In this document: piece by piece, positions 1 through 8,575 of the stretch
Layout: every line of letters begins with the position of its first letter
Numbering within the stretch: the stretch's first letter is position 1
Translations under genes and position numbers: made by a program
Notes under the pieces: model-generated
Seen by the model: the letters and a program-made list of their open reading frames with translations, nothing else
Database searches by the model: none
Told to the model about the DNA's origin: nothing
Origin: Thermoflavimicrobium dichotomicum
GTDB lineage: Bacteria; Bacillota; Bacilli; Thermoactinomycetales; Thermoactinomycetaceae
Assembly (NCBI RefSeq): GCF_900114055.1
Contig: NZ_FORR01000001.1
Span: 310,001-374,000 of the forward strand
Direction: 5' to 3'
DNA length: 64,000 bases

Positions 1-464
1 TTTCTGGAGATCCCAATGATCGCTCCCACAATTGCGATCGCAAATGCCATAGAGAAGGTGACATTCATGTCAGCTGTCGGCGATTTTAGCCAAACAACTC
101 CGTGGGCATTGCTTTCTTTCATCGTTTCTTGTGTAACCTGTAGAGCAGGAACTTCTGTGTGATGGTCTGATGTAACCAAGCTAATAACACCGATCTGATT
201 GGCAACCAGAATAAACAAGAAAAGGGTAAAGGTAAAAGCGATATATCTTTCTGCATTTTTGTGATCATGCCCCATTCTTGCCATTCCACGCGCAAGATCT
301 ACAAGCATTTCAAGACCGGCTTGTAATTTGCCAGGTTTCATAGCCAATCTGCGCGTTGCCATGATCGTAATAACGAAAACAATAATTGCTGCTAACAGCG
401 AACCAATGATAACAGTTACATCAAAGGTTAATCCAAACAGTTCAAGCTTTGGAGTGATTTCCAT
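1..464 (-). CDS. atpB: ATP synthase F0 subunit a (partial, N-terminal part)
   Basis: This is the membrane subunit a of F1F0 ATP synthase, which forms the proton half-channels against the c-ring. I read it directly from the minus strand. Translation from the ATG at 464 begins MEITPKLELFGLTFDVTV and continues open to base 1 for about 154 residues, with a long hydrophobic segment (about residues 16-36), the positively charged stretch RRLAMKPGKLQAGLEML, and a second membrane segment before the SDHHTEVPALQVTQE loop. The C-terminal half with the essential arginine lies outside the window. Its start overlaps the end of atpI by 23 bases, so the two are translationally coupled. An AAAGATAAAG stretch precedes the ATG and gives only a modest ribosome site. 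Confidence 0.93.
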   Translation of the reverse strand, partial: MEITPKLELFGLTFDVTVIIGSLLAAIIVFVITIMATRRLAMKPGKLQAGLEMLVDLARGMARMGHDHKNAERYIAFTFTLFLFILVANQIGVISLVTSDHHTEVPALQVTQETMKESNAHGVVWLKSPTADMNVTFSMAFAIAIVGAIIGISR

Positions 465-867
465 CTTTATCTTTCACCCCCTTTGTTTCCTGCTTTTTCT
501 TTTGAAAAATGGCTACAGCTAAAGGAAGTATATAGCAAACTGGTAAGCCCATCGCAAAACCCTTTGGATCAAAATACTGCGGGTTTGTAGCAATAATAAT
601 CGCAGCGAGGGTTACCATGAGATAACGATTGATCACGCCTAACCCACTGATCCTCTTACCATTTGTAGCAATTGCCTGTTCACCTGAAATGCGAAGTCTT
701 CGTGCCAAATGCAGTATATTGTATAAACCTACTGAGATTCCTAGAACCGCTCCTGCAACAATTGGTTTGAAATTTGGCGGGGTTAAGAACCACATGATCA
801 ATAAGGTTATGAGGATTCCAACAGCGAGGAGCATAACCTGACGGCGAATGGTATGCAATTCATTCAA
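442..867 (-). CDS. atpI: ATP synthase subunit I
   Basis: A small membrane protein of the atp operon, thought in this family to assist c-ring or Mg2+ handling during ATP synthase assembly. The 141 residues contain four hydrophobic segments (about 10-30, 35-55, 80-95 and 105-122) and end in a charged tail, KKKQETKGVKDKDGNHSKA. Position decides the call: it lies directly between the AtpZ-like gene and atpB, as in other Bacilli. The last 23 bases overlap the start of atpB. Sequence conservation in this family is low, so the assignment rests on topology plus context. Confidence 0.85.
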   Translation of the reverse strand: MNELHTIRRQVMLLAVGILITLLIMWFLTPPNFKPIVAGAVLGISVGLYNILHLARRLRISGEQAIATNGKRISGLGVINRYLMVTLAAIIIATNPQYFDPKGFAMGLPVCYILPLAVAIFQKKKQETKGVKDKDGNHSKA

Positions 868-873
868 GGGGAA

Positions 874-1104
874 TCATTCCTTTAATAAGGCTTTAAAAGT
901 TAAGGCAGCACTTGTAAAGCCAAGTCCTAACCCTATGAATAACCCCACCGCCAGCATGATGGGCTTGGTATTCCAAACAGCATCCAGCTGTTGTCCTAGC
1001 CAGGCTCCACCCACTGTGAGGATAATCACTTCCATACCCACAGCTCCAACCGTCGCGACAATGCGCCAAAAATTACCTTGTGAATTCTTCACAATATCAC
1101 CCAT
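874..1104 (-). CDS. AtpZ/AtpI-family membrane protein
   Basis: A 76-residue protein with two membrane segments (about 14-35 and 47-67) and the Gly-rich pattern GLFIGLGLGFTSA typical of the AtpZ/AtpI family; it also has a central GGAWLGQQLD motif. It starts the atp operon, six bases upstream of atpI. AtpZ and AtpI homologues have been linked to cation transport and ATP synthase assembly; which role applies here cannot be told from sequence. A promoter-like pair lies about 100 bases upstream. Confidence 0.82.
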   Translation of the reverse strand: MGDIVKNSQGNFWRIVATVGAVGMEVIILTVGGAWLGQQLDAVWNTKPIMLAVGLFIGLGLGFTSAALTFKALLKE

Positions 1105-1200
1105 AGGAATAGATAAAAAAGAAAGGTTAAAACACGTGGGGATTGAAACGAAGGTTTAGATTGGATTATGGGTATCTTGGTAAGAGGCTTTCCCCTGCCT

Positions 1201-1230
1201 ATGGTATCTGATGCTATATATAGATGTCAA
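1201..1230 (-). promoter_or_regulatory. Probable sigma-A promoter of the atp operon
   Basis: On the minus strand a perfect -35 hexamer TTGACA (1225-1230) is followed after 18 bases by TACCAT (1201-1206) as a -10 element. It faces the AtpZ-like gene, leaving an untranslated leader of roughly 95 bases. This is a pattern match only. Confidence 0.5.
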
Positions 1231-1391
1231 TGTTTTCTTTTACAGATTTATGAACAATTCGTCACATTTATACACTGCACCCACAAAGCCGAACCTGAAA
1301 AACTCTGATATTTTCGCTTTATCTCTTTTATTCTCCAATATTCTCTTTTATTCTTGAAAATCATTTTCCGTTGAAATTTTTTCCGTTTTTA

Positions 1392-2021
1392 TTATTTCGT
1401 ACCAAACAAGCGGTCTCCTGCATCTCCCAATCCTGGAATAATATAACTTTTTTCATCCAGTTTTTCATCAACGGCTGCCACATAAATGTCAATATCCGGA
1501 TGATCCTGCTGGATACGCTCAACGCCCTCTGGAGCAGCGATCAGACACATCAGTTTCATGCTCTTTGCTCCCATTTCCTTCAAAGCGCCAAGTGCAGCAG
1601 AAGCAGAGCCACCTGTTGCAAGCATGGGATCAATGACAATCAAATCTCTTTCACCAATATCTGTTGGTAATTTGGAATAGTAATGAACAGGTTCCAACGT
1701 TTTGGGATCCCGATATAAACCGATATGACCGACTTTTGCAGCTGGGATCAATTTCAAAATCCCTTCGACCATTCCAAGTCCTGCACGAAGAATTGGAACC
1801 AAGCCCAATTTTTTTCCTGCCAAGACTTTGCACTTTGCTGTTTTTAATGGTGTTTCAACTTCCACTTCCCTAAGCGGCATATCTCTGGTAATTTCATAAG
1901 CCATCAGCATGGCCACTTCATTGACAAGCTCCCGAAACTCTTTCGTACCAGTGTTTTTATCACGAATATAGGTCAGTTTGTGCTGAATCAACGGATGATC
2001 AAATACATATACATTCCCCAA
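1392..2021 (-). CDS. upp: Uracil phosphoribosyltransferase
   Basis: Upp makes UMP from uracil and PRPP in pyrimidine salvage. The 209 residues begin [20 protein letters not shown], the usual N-terminus, and match the normal family length. The PRPP-binding loop is seen as [12 protein letters not shown] around residues 128-139, and the uracil-binding C-terminus as [16 protein letters not shown]. The start codon is TTG at 2021, preceded by GAGAGGAG at a good distance. The order glyA then upp then atp is conserved with Bacillus. Three hairpins lie in the 410-base gap before it, so it is probably transcribed from its own promoter. Confidence 0.97.
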   Translation of the reverse strand: MGNVYVFDHPLIQHKLTYIRDKNTGTKEFRELVNEVAMLMAYEITRDMPLREVEVETPLKTAKCKVLAGKKLGLVPILRAGLGMVEGILKLIPAAKVGHIGLYRDPKTLEPVHYYSKLPTDIGERDLIVIDPMLATGGSASAALGALKEMGAKSMKLMCLIAAPEGVERIQQDHPDIDIYVAAVDEKLDEKSYIIPGLGDAGDRLFGTK

Positions 2022-2237
2022 TGTTCTTCGCTCCTCTCAAAAAATCACTTCATTGTGCAAAACTACCCAAGGGATATATAAACATATAAACCAATGCATC
2101 ACAAGTGTTTCTTATCAAAATCATAATTTGACAGGAAATTCAACTGTTTCTCTAAAGCATCTATATCTACCTTTATTATTTACTTTTTTTGGCAACTTAT
2201 AACGAAGGGATATGGAAACTCCCAATTTCTTTTCAGG

Positions 2238-2270
2238 TCAAAAAATTAGTCAGTCCGATTTGACTGACTA
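2238..2270 (-). terminator. Terminator-like hairpin upstream of upp
   Basis: A perfect 9-bp stem (TAGTCAGTC with GACTGACTA, 2247-2270) is followed on the minus strand by a run of T (2240-2246). It lies between glyA and upp, where it could be a second terminator for glyA or an attenuator in a long upp leader. I see no PyrR-type motif. Confidence 0.5.
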
Positions 2271-2275
2271 GGTGA

Positions 2276-2311
2276 GATGAGAAGCCATTTAATTACTAGC
2301 CATTTCTCATC
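2276..2311. other. Inverted repeat in the glyA-upp gap
   Basis: GATGAGAA (2276-2283) pairs with TTCTCATC (2304-2311); inside the loop the words GCCATTT and GCCATTT repeat directly. On the plus strand it is followed by a run of six T. The remainder of the 2022-2431 gap holds AT-rich sequence with no gene that I can recognise. Confidence 0.45.
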
Positions 2312-2380
2312 AAGTTTTTTAACCGACATTTTTTGAATTGTAATTTCCAGAAATTTCTCCTATAGTGATTTCAACTTAAA

Positions 2381-2416
2381 CAAAAAAACCCTCTCGTTAC
2401 TCTATAACGAGAAGGG
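2381..2416 (-). terminator. Rho-independent terminator of glyA
   Basis: A strong stem (CTCTCGTTA with TAACGAGA, closed by CC/GG) is followed on the minus strand by a run of seven T. It begins 16 bases after the glyA stop codon. Confidence 0.85.
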
Positions 2417-2431
2417 CAGTCATGGCTCGTT

Positions 2432-3685
2432 TTATATGTGTAATTCAGGATAAAGCGGGAATTGTCTGGTTAATTTTTCAACACGCTCCCGTGCCTCTTG
2501 ATGAGCTTGTTCATCTTCCGGGTTTTTAAGTACCAAAGCCATAATAGCGGCAATCTCTTTCATCGCTTCCTGATCCATGCCACGAGTGGTTACGGCTGCT
2601 GTACCAATCCGAATGCCACTTGTTACAAATGGACTTTCAGGATCAAATGGAATCGCATTTTTATTTGTCGTAATTCCTACATCATCGAGCAGTTTTTCGG
2701 CTACTTTTCCAGTCAAGTTAAGATTACGTACATCAATCAGAATCAGATGGTTATCTGTTCCTCCAGAAATCAATTGGAAACCTTGTTCCTTCAAAGATTC
2801 TGCCAATTGAGCAGCATTATCGACAATTCTCTGTGAATAGTTCTTGAACTCATCGGTTAATGCTTCACCCAGTGCCACAGCTTTTGCAGCAATGACATGC
2901 ATCAGAGGACCGCCTTGAACTCCTGGGAAAACAGACTTATCAATTTGCTTTGCATATTTTTCTTTACATAAAATCATGCCACCTCGTGGCCCGCGCAATG
3001 TTTTATGTGTGGTGGTCGTAACAAAGTCGGCATATGGAACTGGATTCATATGATGTCCGGTTGCCACCAATCCGGCGATATGAGCCATATCGACCATCAA
3101 GTAACATCCGACTTCATCACAGATTTCCCTTAAACGGGCAAAGTCAATTTTGCGTGGATACGCACTGGCTCCAGCAACTAATAGCTTTGGTTTATGTTCC
3201 AGTGCAAGTTTACGCACTTCATCATAATCAATCAGATGTGTATCAGGGTCTACCCCATAAGCAACAAAGTTATAAAGTTTACCCGAGAAATTGACTGGGC
3301 TTCCATGTGTAAGATGGCCGCCGTGAGCCAAATTCATCCCCAGTACCGTATCACCCGGCTCTAAAATTGCAAAGTATACAGCCATATTGGCTTGTGCTCC
3401 CGAATGTGGCTGTACATTTGCATGCTCTGCCCCAAACAGCTCCTTCGCCCGCTCTCGAGCCAGGTCTTCAACGATATCCACATATTCGCATCCACCATAA
3501 TAACGTTTGGCTGGGTATCCTTCCGCATATTTATTGGTTAATACGGTTCCCATTGCTTCCATCACAGCAGGGCTAACAAAGTTTTCGGAAGCGATAAGCT
3601 CAATCTTGTTGCGCTGACGCCCCAGCTCCTGTTGAATCGCTTCAAGAACCTGTGGATCTTGTTTTTTCAGAATATCTAGTGCCAC
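2432..3685 (-). CDS. glyA: Serine hydroxymethyltransferase
   Basis: GlyA is a cytosolic PLP enzyme that interconverts serine and glycine and charges tetrahydrofolate with a one-carbon unit. The protein is 417 residues, the family length, when started at the GTG at 3685, which follows AAGGGGGAG at 7 bases; a longer in-frame extension to 3742 has no support. Visible motifs are [10 protein letters not shown] near the N-terminus, the Gly/His-rich [17 protein letters not shown], and the PLP-lysine motif [14 protein letters not shown] near residue 228. It ends with its own terminator and is placed between ywlG and upp as in Bacillus. Confidence 0.97.
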   Translation of the reverse strand: MALDILKKQDPQVLEAIQQELGRQRNKIELIASENFVSPAVMEAMGTVLTNKYAEGYPAKRYYGGCEYVDIVEDLARERAKELFGAEHANVQPHSGAQANMAVYFAILEPGDTVLGMNLAHGGHLTHGSPVNFSGKLYNFVAYGVDPDTHLIDYDEVRKLALEHKPKLLVAGASAYPRKIDFARLREICDEVGCYLMVDMAHIAGLVATGHHMNPVPYADFVTTTTHKTLRGPRGGMILCKEKYAKQIDKSVFPGVQGGPLMHVIAAKAVALGEALTDEFKNYSQRIVDNAAQLAESLKEQGFQLISGGTDNHLILIDVRNLNLTGKVAEKLLDDVGITTNKNAIPFDPESPFVTSGIRIGTAAVTTRGMDQEAMKEIAAIMALVLKNPEDEQAHQEARERVEKLTRQFPLYPELHI

Positions 3686-3782
3686 CCTGTCTCCCCCTTT
3701 TAGCTCATACCAATTACTTGTCTTCCATTCTAACACAAACACCTATTTTCAAGCTAAATAAAAAAATGAGTCCATTCCAAAA

Positions 3783-4355
3783 TCAGCTATTTTCCTGATT
3801 CTGATTATTTTCCAAAACATATACCGCTCTTGCACCGCCAATCAATTTCGGCCGGGTCTTTGCCATGGTTACATGCGCTTCACCAATTTGCCGCAATTTT
3901 GGACGAACAGGTACAGCCACTGGCTTTAAATGCATGCCGATCAATGTATCCCCAATATCAATACCTGCATCTGCACGAACTTCTTCTACCAGAACAGCAT
4001 CATGCAAATGTCGAAAAGCGTAAGAAGCCATCGCACCTCCTGCATGGGGCACTGGAATGGCAGTTACTTCTACAAAACCAAACTTTTCTGCTGTTTTTCT
4101 TTCAACTACAACTGCACGATTTAAATGCTCACAGCATTGAAAAGCCAAGTGAAAACCAAATTGTTCCTGCACTTGCCTGATTCCTTCAAACAATGCACCA
4201 GCAATTTCGTCACTACCCTCTGTACCAATCCGCTTTCCGGCTACTTCACTCGTGCTTACACCAAACACAAGCAGATGCCGATCATCGAGAGGCATAGCCT
4301 GCAATAAATCATGAATGACAGATTGTACTTCTTCCGTGATTTTTTCCCATTTCAT
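3783..4355 (-). CDS. ywlG: TIGR01440/UPF0340 family protein (YwlG)
   Basis: A conserved protein of unknown function found next to rpiB and glyA throughout the Bacilli. Family-typical features are GVSTSEVAGKRIGTEGS near residue 35, FQCCEHLNRA near residue 75 and a C-terminal IGEAHVTMAKTRPKLIGGAR. I chose the ATG at 4355 (MKWEKITEE, 190 residues) because GGAGG sits ten bases before it. An earlier ATG at 4364 overlaps the rpiB stop (ATGA) but has the GGAGG only one base away. The rpiB stop overlap implies an operon. Confidence 0.9.
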   Translation of the reverse strand: MKWEKITEEVQSVIHDLLQAMPLDDRHLLVFGVSTSEVAGKRIGTEGSDEIAGALFEGIRQVQEQFGFHLAFQCCEHLNRAVVVERKTAEKFGFVEVTAIPVPHAGGAMASYAFRHLHDAVLVEEVRADAGIDIGDTLIGMHLKPVAVPVRPKLRQIGEAHVTMAKTRPKLIGGARAVYVLENNQNQENS

Positions 4356-4360
4356 CTGGA

Positions 4361-4798
4361 TCATTCCTCCAACGCATGAATTTTATTCACACGCCGCAGA
4401 TGACGATCACCAGCAAATTCGGTTGTTAACCAAATTCGCACGATATTTTTGGCAAGACCCGGACCGATTACCCGCTCACCAAGTGCCAACACATTTGCAT
4501 TATTATGTTCTCTACTCATACGTGCTGAAAACTCATCACTCACAACGGCACAGCGAATGCCCTTTACTTTATTGGCAGCTATGGACATTCCAATCCCAGT
4601 ACCACAGATCAAGATGCCATAATCATATTCTCCAGCTGCCACTTTCTGTGCCACTGGCAAGGCATAGTCGGGATAGTCTACCGATTCCTCACAGTCACAA
4701 CCTATATCTTCAAATTCAATATTCATCTCTTTCAAGCATTCCTTAATTGCCGCCTTCAAACGTAATCCTCCGTGATCGGAGGCCAATATGACACGCAT
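4361..4798 (-). CDS. rpiB: Ribose-5-phosphate isomerase B
   Basis: RpiB interconverts ribose-5-phosphate and ribulose-5-phosphate in the pentose phosphate pathway. The 145 residues start MRVILASDHGGLRLK, the signature N-terminus with the phosphate-binding SDHGG. The catalytic cysteine region is seen as ILICGTGIGMSIAANK (about residues 63-78), followed by RCAVVSDEFSARMSREHNNAN. Length and motifs fit RpiB and distinguish it from LacA/LacB less cleanly, but the ywlE-rpiB-ywlG context fixes it. A GGGAGGA ribosome site precedes the ATG. Confidence 0.95.
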   Translation of the reverse strand: MRVILASDHGGLRLKAAIKECLKEMNIEFEDIGCDCEESVDYPDYALPVAQKVAAGEYDYGILICGTGIGMSIAANKVKGIRCAVVSDEFSARMSREHNNANVLALGERVIGPGLAKNIVRIWLTTEFAGDRHLRRVNKIHALEE

Positions 4799-4906
4799 TT
4801 GTATCCTCCCTCATCTACCCACAAGATGTTAATCTTAGTATAACCTCGTGACAAGGAAAAATCATTGGGTTTTGGTTATCCAAAAGAAGTCCAGTTATTC
4901 AAATCC

Positions 4907-5566
4907 TTATCGATCCATTGTTTTCCACTTCTGAATGATATTGCGAATTTCTTTCTCAATCTGTTCACAACACAATCGATAAGTGTCGACCGAACCACCA
5001 AAGGGATCATGAATATCCAATGAAGTAGATAGTTCCGCCAATTGATTCAGCAGCTGTTCCTCTTGCTTGAAAAACGGCTCCAGTTCATGATAGAGCTGTT
5101 GTTCAAGCTCTTGTTGTTTCGTCTCGTCTTTAGGAAATTTCCACTCTGCTACCAGTTTGGCCCGTTTGTTTTCCATCTCTACATACAGTTGGTCCAACTG
5201 TTTATAGAGCTTTTGCTTCTTTTCAAATCCTGGCTCCGCATACTCTCGTAGAGTATAAATTTTATCTACATATTGGGGAAAAAGCTGAATAAGTGTCTGC
5301 TTATGTGAAGAAGTCATCGTTAATACATAATCTGCCCAGGCAATTAACTCTTCATTGATTTCCTGCGAGCGATGATCATGCTCAATGCCCTTCTCTTTCA
5401 ATACCTCGATGGCCTGCGGTGAAGCCAAACTTCCATTTACAGCAGCAACCCCTGCTGATTGAACTTCAACGGGGAAATTTTCTTCATCCGCTATTTTTCT
5501 TAGCAAGGCTTCTGCCATGGGGCTACGACAAGTATTTCCTGTGCAAACGAACAATACTCGTTTCAA
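4907..5566 (-). CDS. ywlE: Protein-arginine phosphatase YwlE with a coiled-coil insertion
   Basis: YwlE removes phosphate from arginine residues marked by the kinase McsB and belongs to the low-molecular-weight phosphatase fold. The P-loop CTGNTCRS lies at residues 8-15; the threonine at 12 corresponds to Thr11 of B. subtilis YwlE, the residue known to select phosphoarginine. The general-acid loop DIHDPFGG lies at 184-191. The protein is 219 residues, about 70 longer than usual. The excess is one block (about 112-183), rich in K, E, Q and L, inserted just before the catalytic-acid loop. Start is TTG at 5566 behind GGGGG. The gene is in its conserved place. Confidence 0.92.
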   Translation of the reverse strand: MKRVLFVCTGNTCRSPMAEALLRKIADEENFPVEVQSAGVAAVNGSLASPQAIEVLKEKGIEHDHRSQEINEELIAWADYVLTMTSSHKQTLIQLFPQYVDKIYTLREYAEPGFEKKQKLYKQLDQLYVEMENKRAKLVAEWKFPKDETKQQELEQQLYHELEPFFKQEEQLLNQLAELSTSLDIHDPFGGSVDTYRLCCEQIEKEIRNIIQKWKTMDR

Positions 5567-5595
5567 TTCTCATCCCCCTTTTTATGTTTCCATTA

Positions 5596-6321
5596 TCAGT
5601 GAAATTGATGGATGATATACATAAAAATACCCCCAATCCATAAACCGTGAACAAACATTCTCAAATAAAAGGAAAAAATGTGCTTTCCTATTTCGTATAT
5701 CATCCATAAAACGACCATAAAAGCAAAAGAAAACCCGATGGCTATCAATTCTGGTGATTGTTGTACAAAGAGTAAACCCATGCCTGTTCCAACCGGCAAA
5801 GAAATCACACACACAAAAATAAGGCTTATGAATAAAAATGGCCTCTGCCCCGTTGATCGAAGGGTCATGGCCAATCCCATTCCTTCTGGAATATTATGCA
5901 TCGCTAACGCCAATGCCAAACTGAAGCCTACTTGGTGTTCGATTTCAAATCCCATGCCAATCGCAATTCCTTCCGGGATGTGATGAGCAAGAATGGCGAG
6001 AAATAGTAAAACACTAAGTTGAAAAAAATCTGTTGTATTTCCTTTTCTTTCTACTTTACAAAAAGGAAGAAGATGGAGCAACCATAGAAAAAATAGCGCC
6101 AAACCCATCCCAGCAAAAATTTGACTCAAATTTCCATATTTTATCGATAAAGGCAATAAAAAAGCAAAAGAAATAAACAATAAAATCCCACTGGAAAAGC
6201 CAATGATAAAAGAAAAGACTCGCTGGGTGACGGGAACGAAAAAAACAAGCAAAACCCCCATTAAGGTTGAGAGGCCGGCCAATGAACTAACCCACATCGC
6301 CTGATTCATCACGCTCACCAT
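5596..6321 (-). CDS. ZIP-family divalent metal transporter
   Basis: A 241-residue membrane protein with about eight hydrophobic segments. The two metal-site signatures of ZIP transporters are clear: HHIPEGIAIGMG (around 117-128) in segment 4 and HNIPEGMGLAM (around 146-156) in segment 5. ZIP proteins move Zn2+, Fe2+ or Mn2+ into the cytosol; the substrate here is unknown. It lies downstream of mntP, and its start overlaps the mntP stop by 7 bases, so the two metal transporters are almost certainly co-expressed. This gene is absent from the matching place in B. subtilis. A later ATG at 6309 is an alternative start. Confidence 0.88.
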   Translation of the reverse strand: MVSVMNQAMWVSSLAGLSTLMGVLLVFFVPVTQRVFSFIIGFSSGILLFISFAFLLPLSIKYGNLSQIFAGMGLALFFLWLLHLLPFCKVERKGNTTDFFQLSVLLFLAILAHHIPEGIAIGMGFEIEHQVGFSLALALAMHNIPEGMGLAMTLRSTGQRPFLFISLIFVCVISLPVGTGMGLLFVQQSPELIAIGFSFAFMVVLWMIYEIGKHIFSFYLRMFVHGLWIGGIFMYIIHQFH

Positions 6322-6878
6322 ATAAATTTAACCCCTAGCATAAATAAGATCATCCCGCCAATCGCCTCACCATAATTTCCTAACCAAGTACCTAAATATT
6401 TTCCTAACCCCAGTCCAATCCCGGCCATGATCGCTCCAATACCGCCAAAAAAGAGAACTGCCAGAAAATGATTGACTGCAAACAATCCCAGGCTAAGTCC
6501 TGCAGATAAAGAATCCAAACTTACACTAAAGGAAAATAATAGAACACTCCCTAATGAATCCGTATTGATGTAAGACTGATTTTCTTCTTGCTTTAAGCTG
6601 TTCCACAACATGTTTCCACCTAAAAAACAAAGCATGCCTCCGCCAACAATTGCTGCAATTTCTTGCATATACTTAGTTAAATACTGTCCTATCCCCAATC
6701 CAATCAATGGCATTAACACATGAAACAAACCAATTGAACTACTCAAAAGAGTGATCTTGCGAATCGATAATCCCCGGATTCCCAAGCCAATTCCCAATGA
6801 AAATGCATCCATCCCCAACGCCATCGCAATCAAGATCAAAGTGATAATCTGTCCCCACTCTGGAAAGGAAAGCCCCAT
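6315..6878 (-). CDS. mntP: Manganese efflux pump MntP
   Basis: MntP exports excess Mn2+ across the membrane. The 187 residues form six membrane segments with the family's paired acidic motifs: ALGMDAFSLGIGLG (about 19-32) and SVSLDSLSAGLSLG (about 118-131). B. subtilis MntP (YwlD) occupies the same position between ywlC and ywlE. The ATG at 6878 follows AAGGAGG. In several bacteria mntP is preceded by a Mn2+ riboswitch; I do not see that structure in the 72-base gap upstream, which is mostly filled by the terminator of the previous gene. Confidence 0.94.
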   Translation of the reverse strand: MGLSFPEWGQIITLILIAMALGMDAFSLGIGLGIRGLSIRKITLLSSSIGLFHVLMPLIGLGIGQYLTKYMQEIAAIVGGGMLCFLGGNMLWNSLKQEENQSYINTDSLGSVLLFSFSVSLDSLSAGLSLGLFAVNHFLAVLFFGGIGAIMAGIGLGLGKYLGTWLGNYGEAIGGMILFMLGVKFIW

Positions 6879-6950
6879 TTTATGCCTCCTTGTCCTTCAA
6901 TTGCTTGTACATGTTATGCCAGGTATCACAAAAAAAGAACCAAAATCAGC

Positions 6951-7001
6951 AAAAGAAAAAGCATTTTTCCGTCTCTGTTGCGGAAAAATGCTTTTTCTTT
7001 T
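6951..7001 (-). terminator. Strong terminator after the threonylcarbamoyl-AMP synthase gene
   Basis: A 20-bp nearly perfect stem (AAAGAAAAAGCATTTTTCCG with its complement) around a 9-base loop. It starts ten bases after the stop codon at 7011 and can act in both directions, so mntP probably has its own promoter or relies on read-through. Confidence 0.8.
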
Positions 7002-7010
7002 GCTTTCCGA

Positions 7011-8078
7011 TTAAGACTTGATGACCCTTCCGCCCGCCGCCTTCCACAAACGATTCATGATGGAGTGGAATAAGCCATATTGAGGAAAGCTTTCAGCATA
7101 AATGATTTCAACCTTTTCTTCATCAAATCGACGCAGTGCATCATAAAGCCGAATGGCAACGCTTGCTGGTTCTTTACGACGACCACAGGAAACCACAAAT
7201 AAGCCACGGAATTGATCCTGATGCTCTTCTGTTGTCAAGATTCCTACCTTTTTGCCGCGTGCAAGGGCTTGCTCTGCCAGTTGCCTCATTTTCCGAATCA
7301 TGCTTTTTTCTTCCCCCTGCACCAACCATAGCTCACCTTGTGGAGCATAATGCTTATACTTCATACCAGGTGACCGTGGTTTTCTCTTCTGATTCAGGAG
7401 TCCGGGATCCATTTCTATTTTTCCTATGGCCTTCTTTAATTCTTCGATGGTAATACCTCCTGGACGAAGGAGAACAGGCACTTTCCCTGTCACATCCACA
7501 ACGGTCGATTCCACCCCGACACTTGTCGGTCCACTATCGAGCAATATATCGATTTTTCCTGCCAAATCACTCCAAACATGATCAGCTGTTGTTGGACTTG
7601 GGCGACCTGAACGATTTGCACTTGGAGCAGCAATGGGTATATCCGCCAATTGCAATAAAGCAAGGGCGACAGGATGACTTGGAATCCTTACAGCCACGGT
7701 ATCGAGTCCAGCAGTAACGGTTTGCGCCAGACTCCCATTATGCTTTAAAACCAAAGTGAGCGGACCTGGACAAAAACGATGGAGCAGTTGATGAGCAACG
7801 GGTGGGATTTCCCTGGTGATTTGGGTTAACTGTTTTTTCTGCCCAATATGTACAATCAATGGATTATCCTTTGGTCTCCCTTTTGCGGCAAAAATGGCTG
7901 AAGATGCCTCTTCTTTTGTTGCATCCGCTCCCAAGCCATATACGGTTTCTGTCGGAAAAGCGACCAATCCACCTTCTCGAAGGAGGCGAGCTGCGCTTCT
8001 CATTTCCTCCAACTCTTTTAATTCTTCAACATTTTTATGCGAAGGAATCTTCCACCAGTGAGTTGTCTTAAGTTGCAC
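7011..8078 (-). CDS. ywlC: L-threonylcarbamoyladenylate synthase (Sua5/YwlC type)
   Basis: This enzyme makes threonylcarbamoyl-AMP from threonine, bicarbonate and ATP for t6A at position 37 of ANN-decoding tRNAs. At 355 residues it is the two-domain Sua5 form. The YrdC domain shows GGLVAFPTETVYGLGADA near residues 36-53, KGRPKDNPLIVHI near 67-79 and PIAAPSANRSGRPSPT near 150-165. The C-terminal Sua5 domain follows the linker KPRSPGMKYKHYAP. Start is GTG at 8078, eight bases after AAAGGGG. A strong terminator follows. Position matches B. subtilis ywlC. Confidence 0.96.
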   Translation of the reverse strand: MQLKTTHWWKIPSHKNVEELKELEEMRSAARLLREGGLVAFPTETVYGLGADATKEEASSAIFAAKGRPKDNPLIVHIGQKKQLTQITREIPPVAHQLLHRFCPGPLTLVLKHNGSLAQTVTAGLDTVAVRIPSHPVALALLQLADIPIAAPSANRSGRPSPTTADHVWSDLAGKIDILLDSGPTSVGVESTVVDVTGKVPVLLRPGGITIEELKKAIGKIEMDPGLLNQKRKPRSPGMKYKHYAPQGELWLVQGEEKSMIRKMRQLAEQALARGKKVGILTTEEHQDQFRGLFVVSCGRRKEPASVAIRLYDALRRFDEEKVEIIYAESFPQYGLFHSIMNRLWKAAGGRVIKS

Positions 8079-8575
8079 ATGTCATTCCCCTTTTTCTTTT
8101 TTCCATCTGTTGACTTATCATAACATATCTGCAAACGATATGAAAAAACCTGGTTGCAGGCGGGAGATGAACTGAAGCACGCCACATCTAAATCACCGTT
8201 ACCGAACTGGCAGATCAAAAGGAGGAGGGATCCGTTTCCTTCCCATTTTGTCCTTTGCATGGTTTTTCCTGTTGTTCATCATAGTATTATGGAACATTGT
8301 TCAGGTCAATCATGACGACATGTATGATCACAAACCAACACCATTGCTTTTTTGATGGGCAGAGGATTCCCTTATGCCCTCGCTTACCCATTTGAAAAAT
8401 CTTAGAATCAAAATGAGAAATTCCCTTTTTTTGAAGATATACCTATCTAAGGATATTGTATCATCCAAGAGATTGGATGCAAAAAACATTCAATCATTGA
8501 TTGATTTTAAAGGTTGTTAAACAAAAAATCCGGCCCTTTTGTACAGGTACCGGTATTTCCCCTTCTTCCATTGGA
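8079..8575. other. Intergenic region without a recognised gene
   Basis: Nearly 500 bases lie between ywlC and the acetyltransferase gene. Short open frames on the minus strand here have no ribosome site or recognisable product. The part next to 8495-8575 contains CCGG...CCGG words but no convincing terminator. I see no RNA gene. Confidence 0.5.

Noticed and set aside
6879-6950. Possible manganese (yybP-ykoY) riboswitch ahead of mntP
   Set aside because: The gap is too short and lacks the conserved loop sequences of that class.
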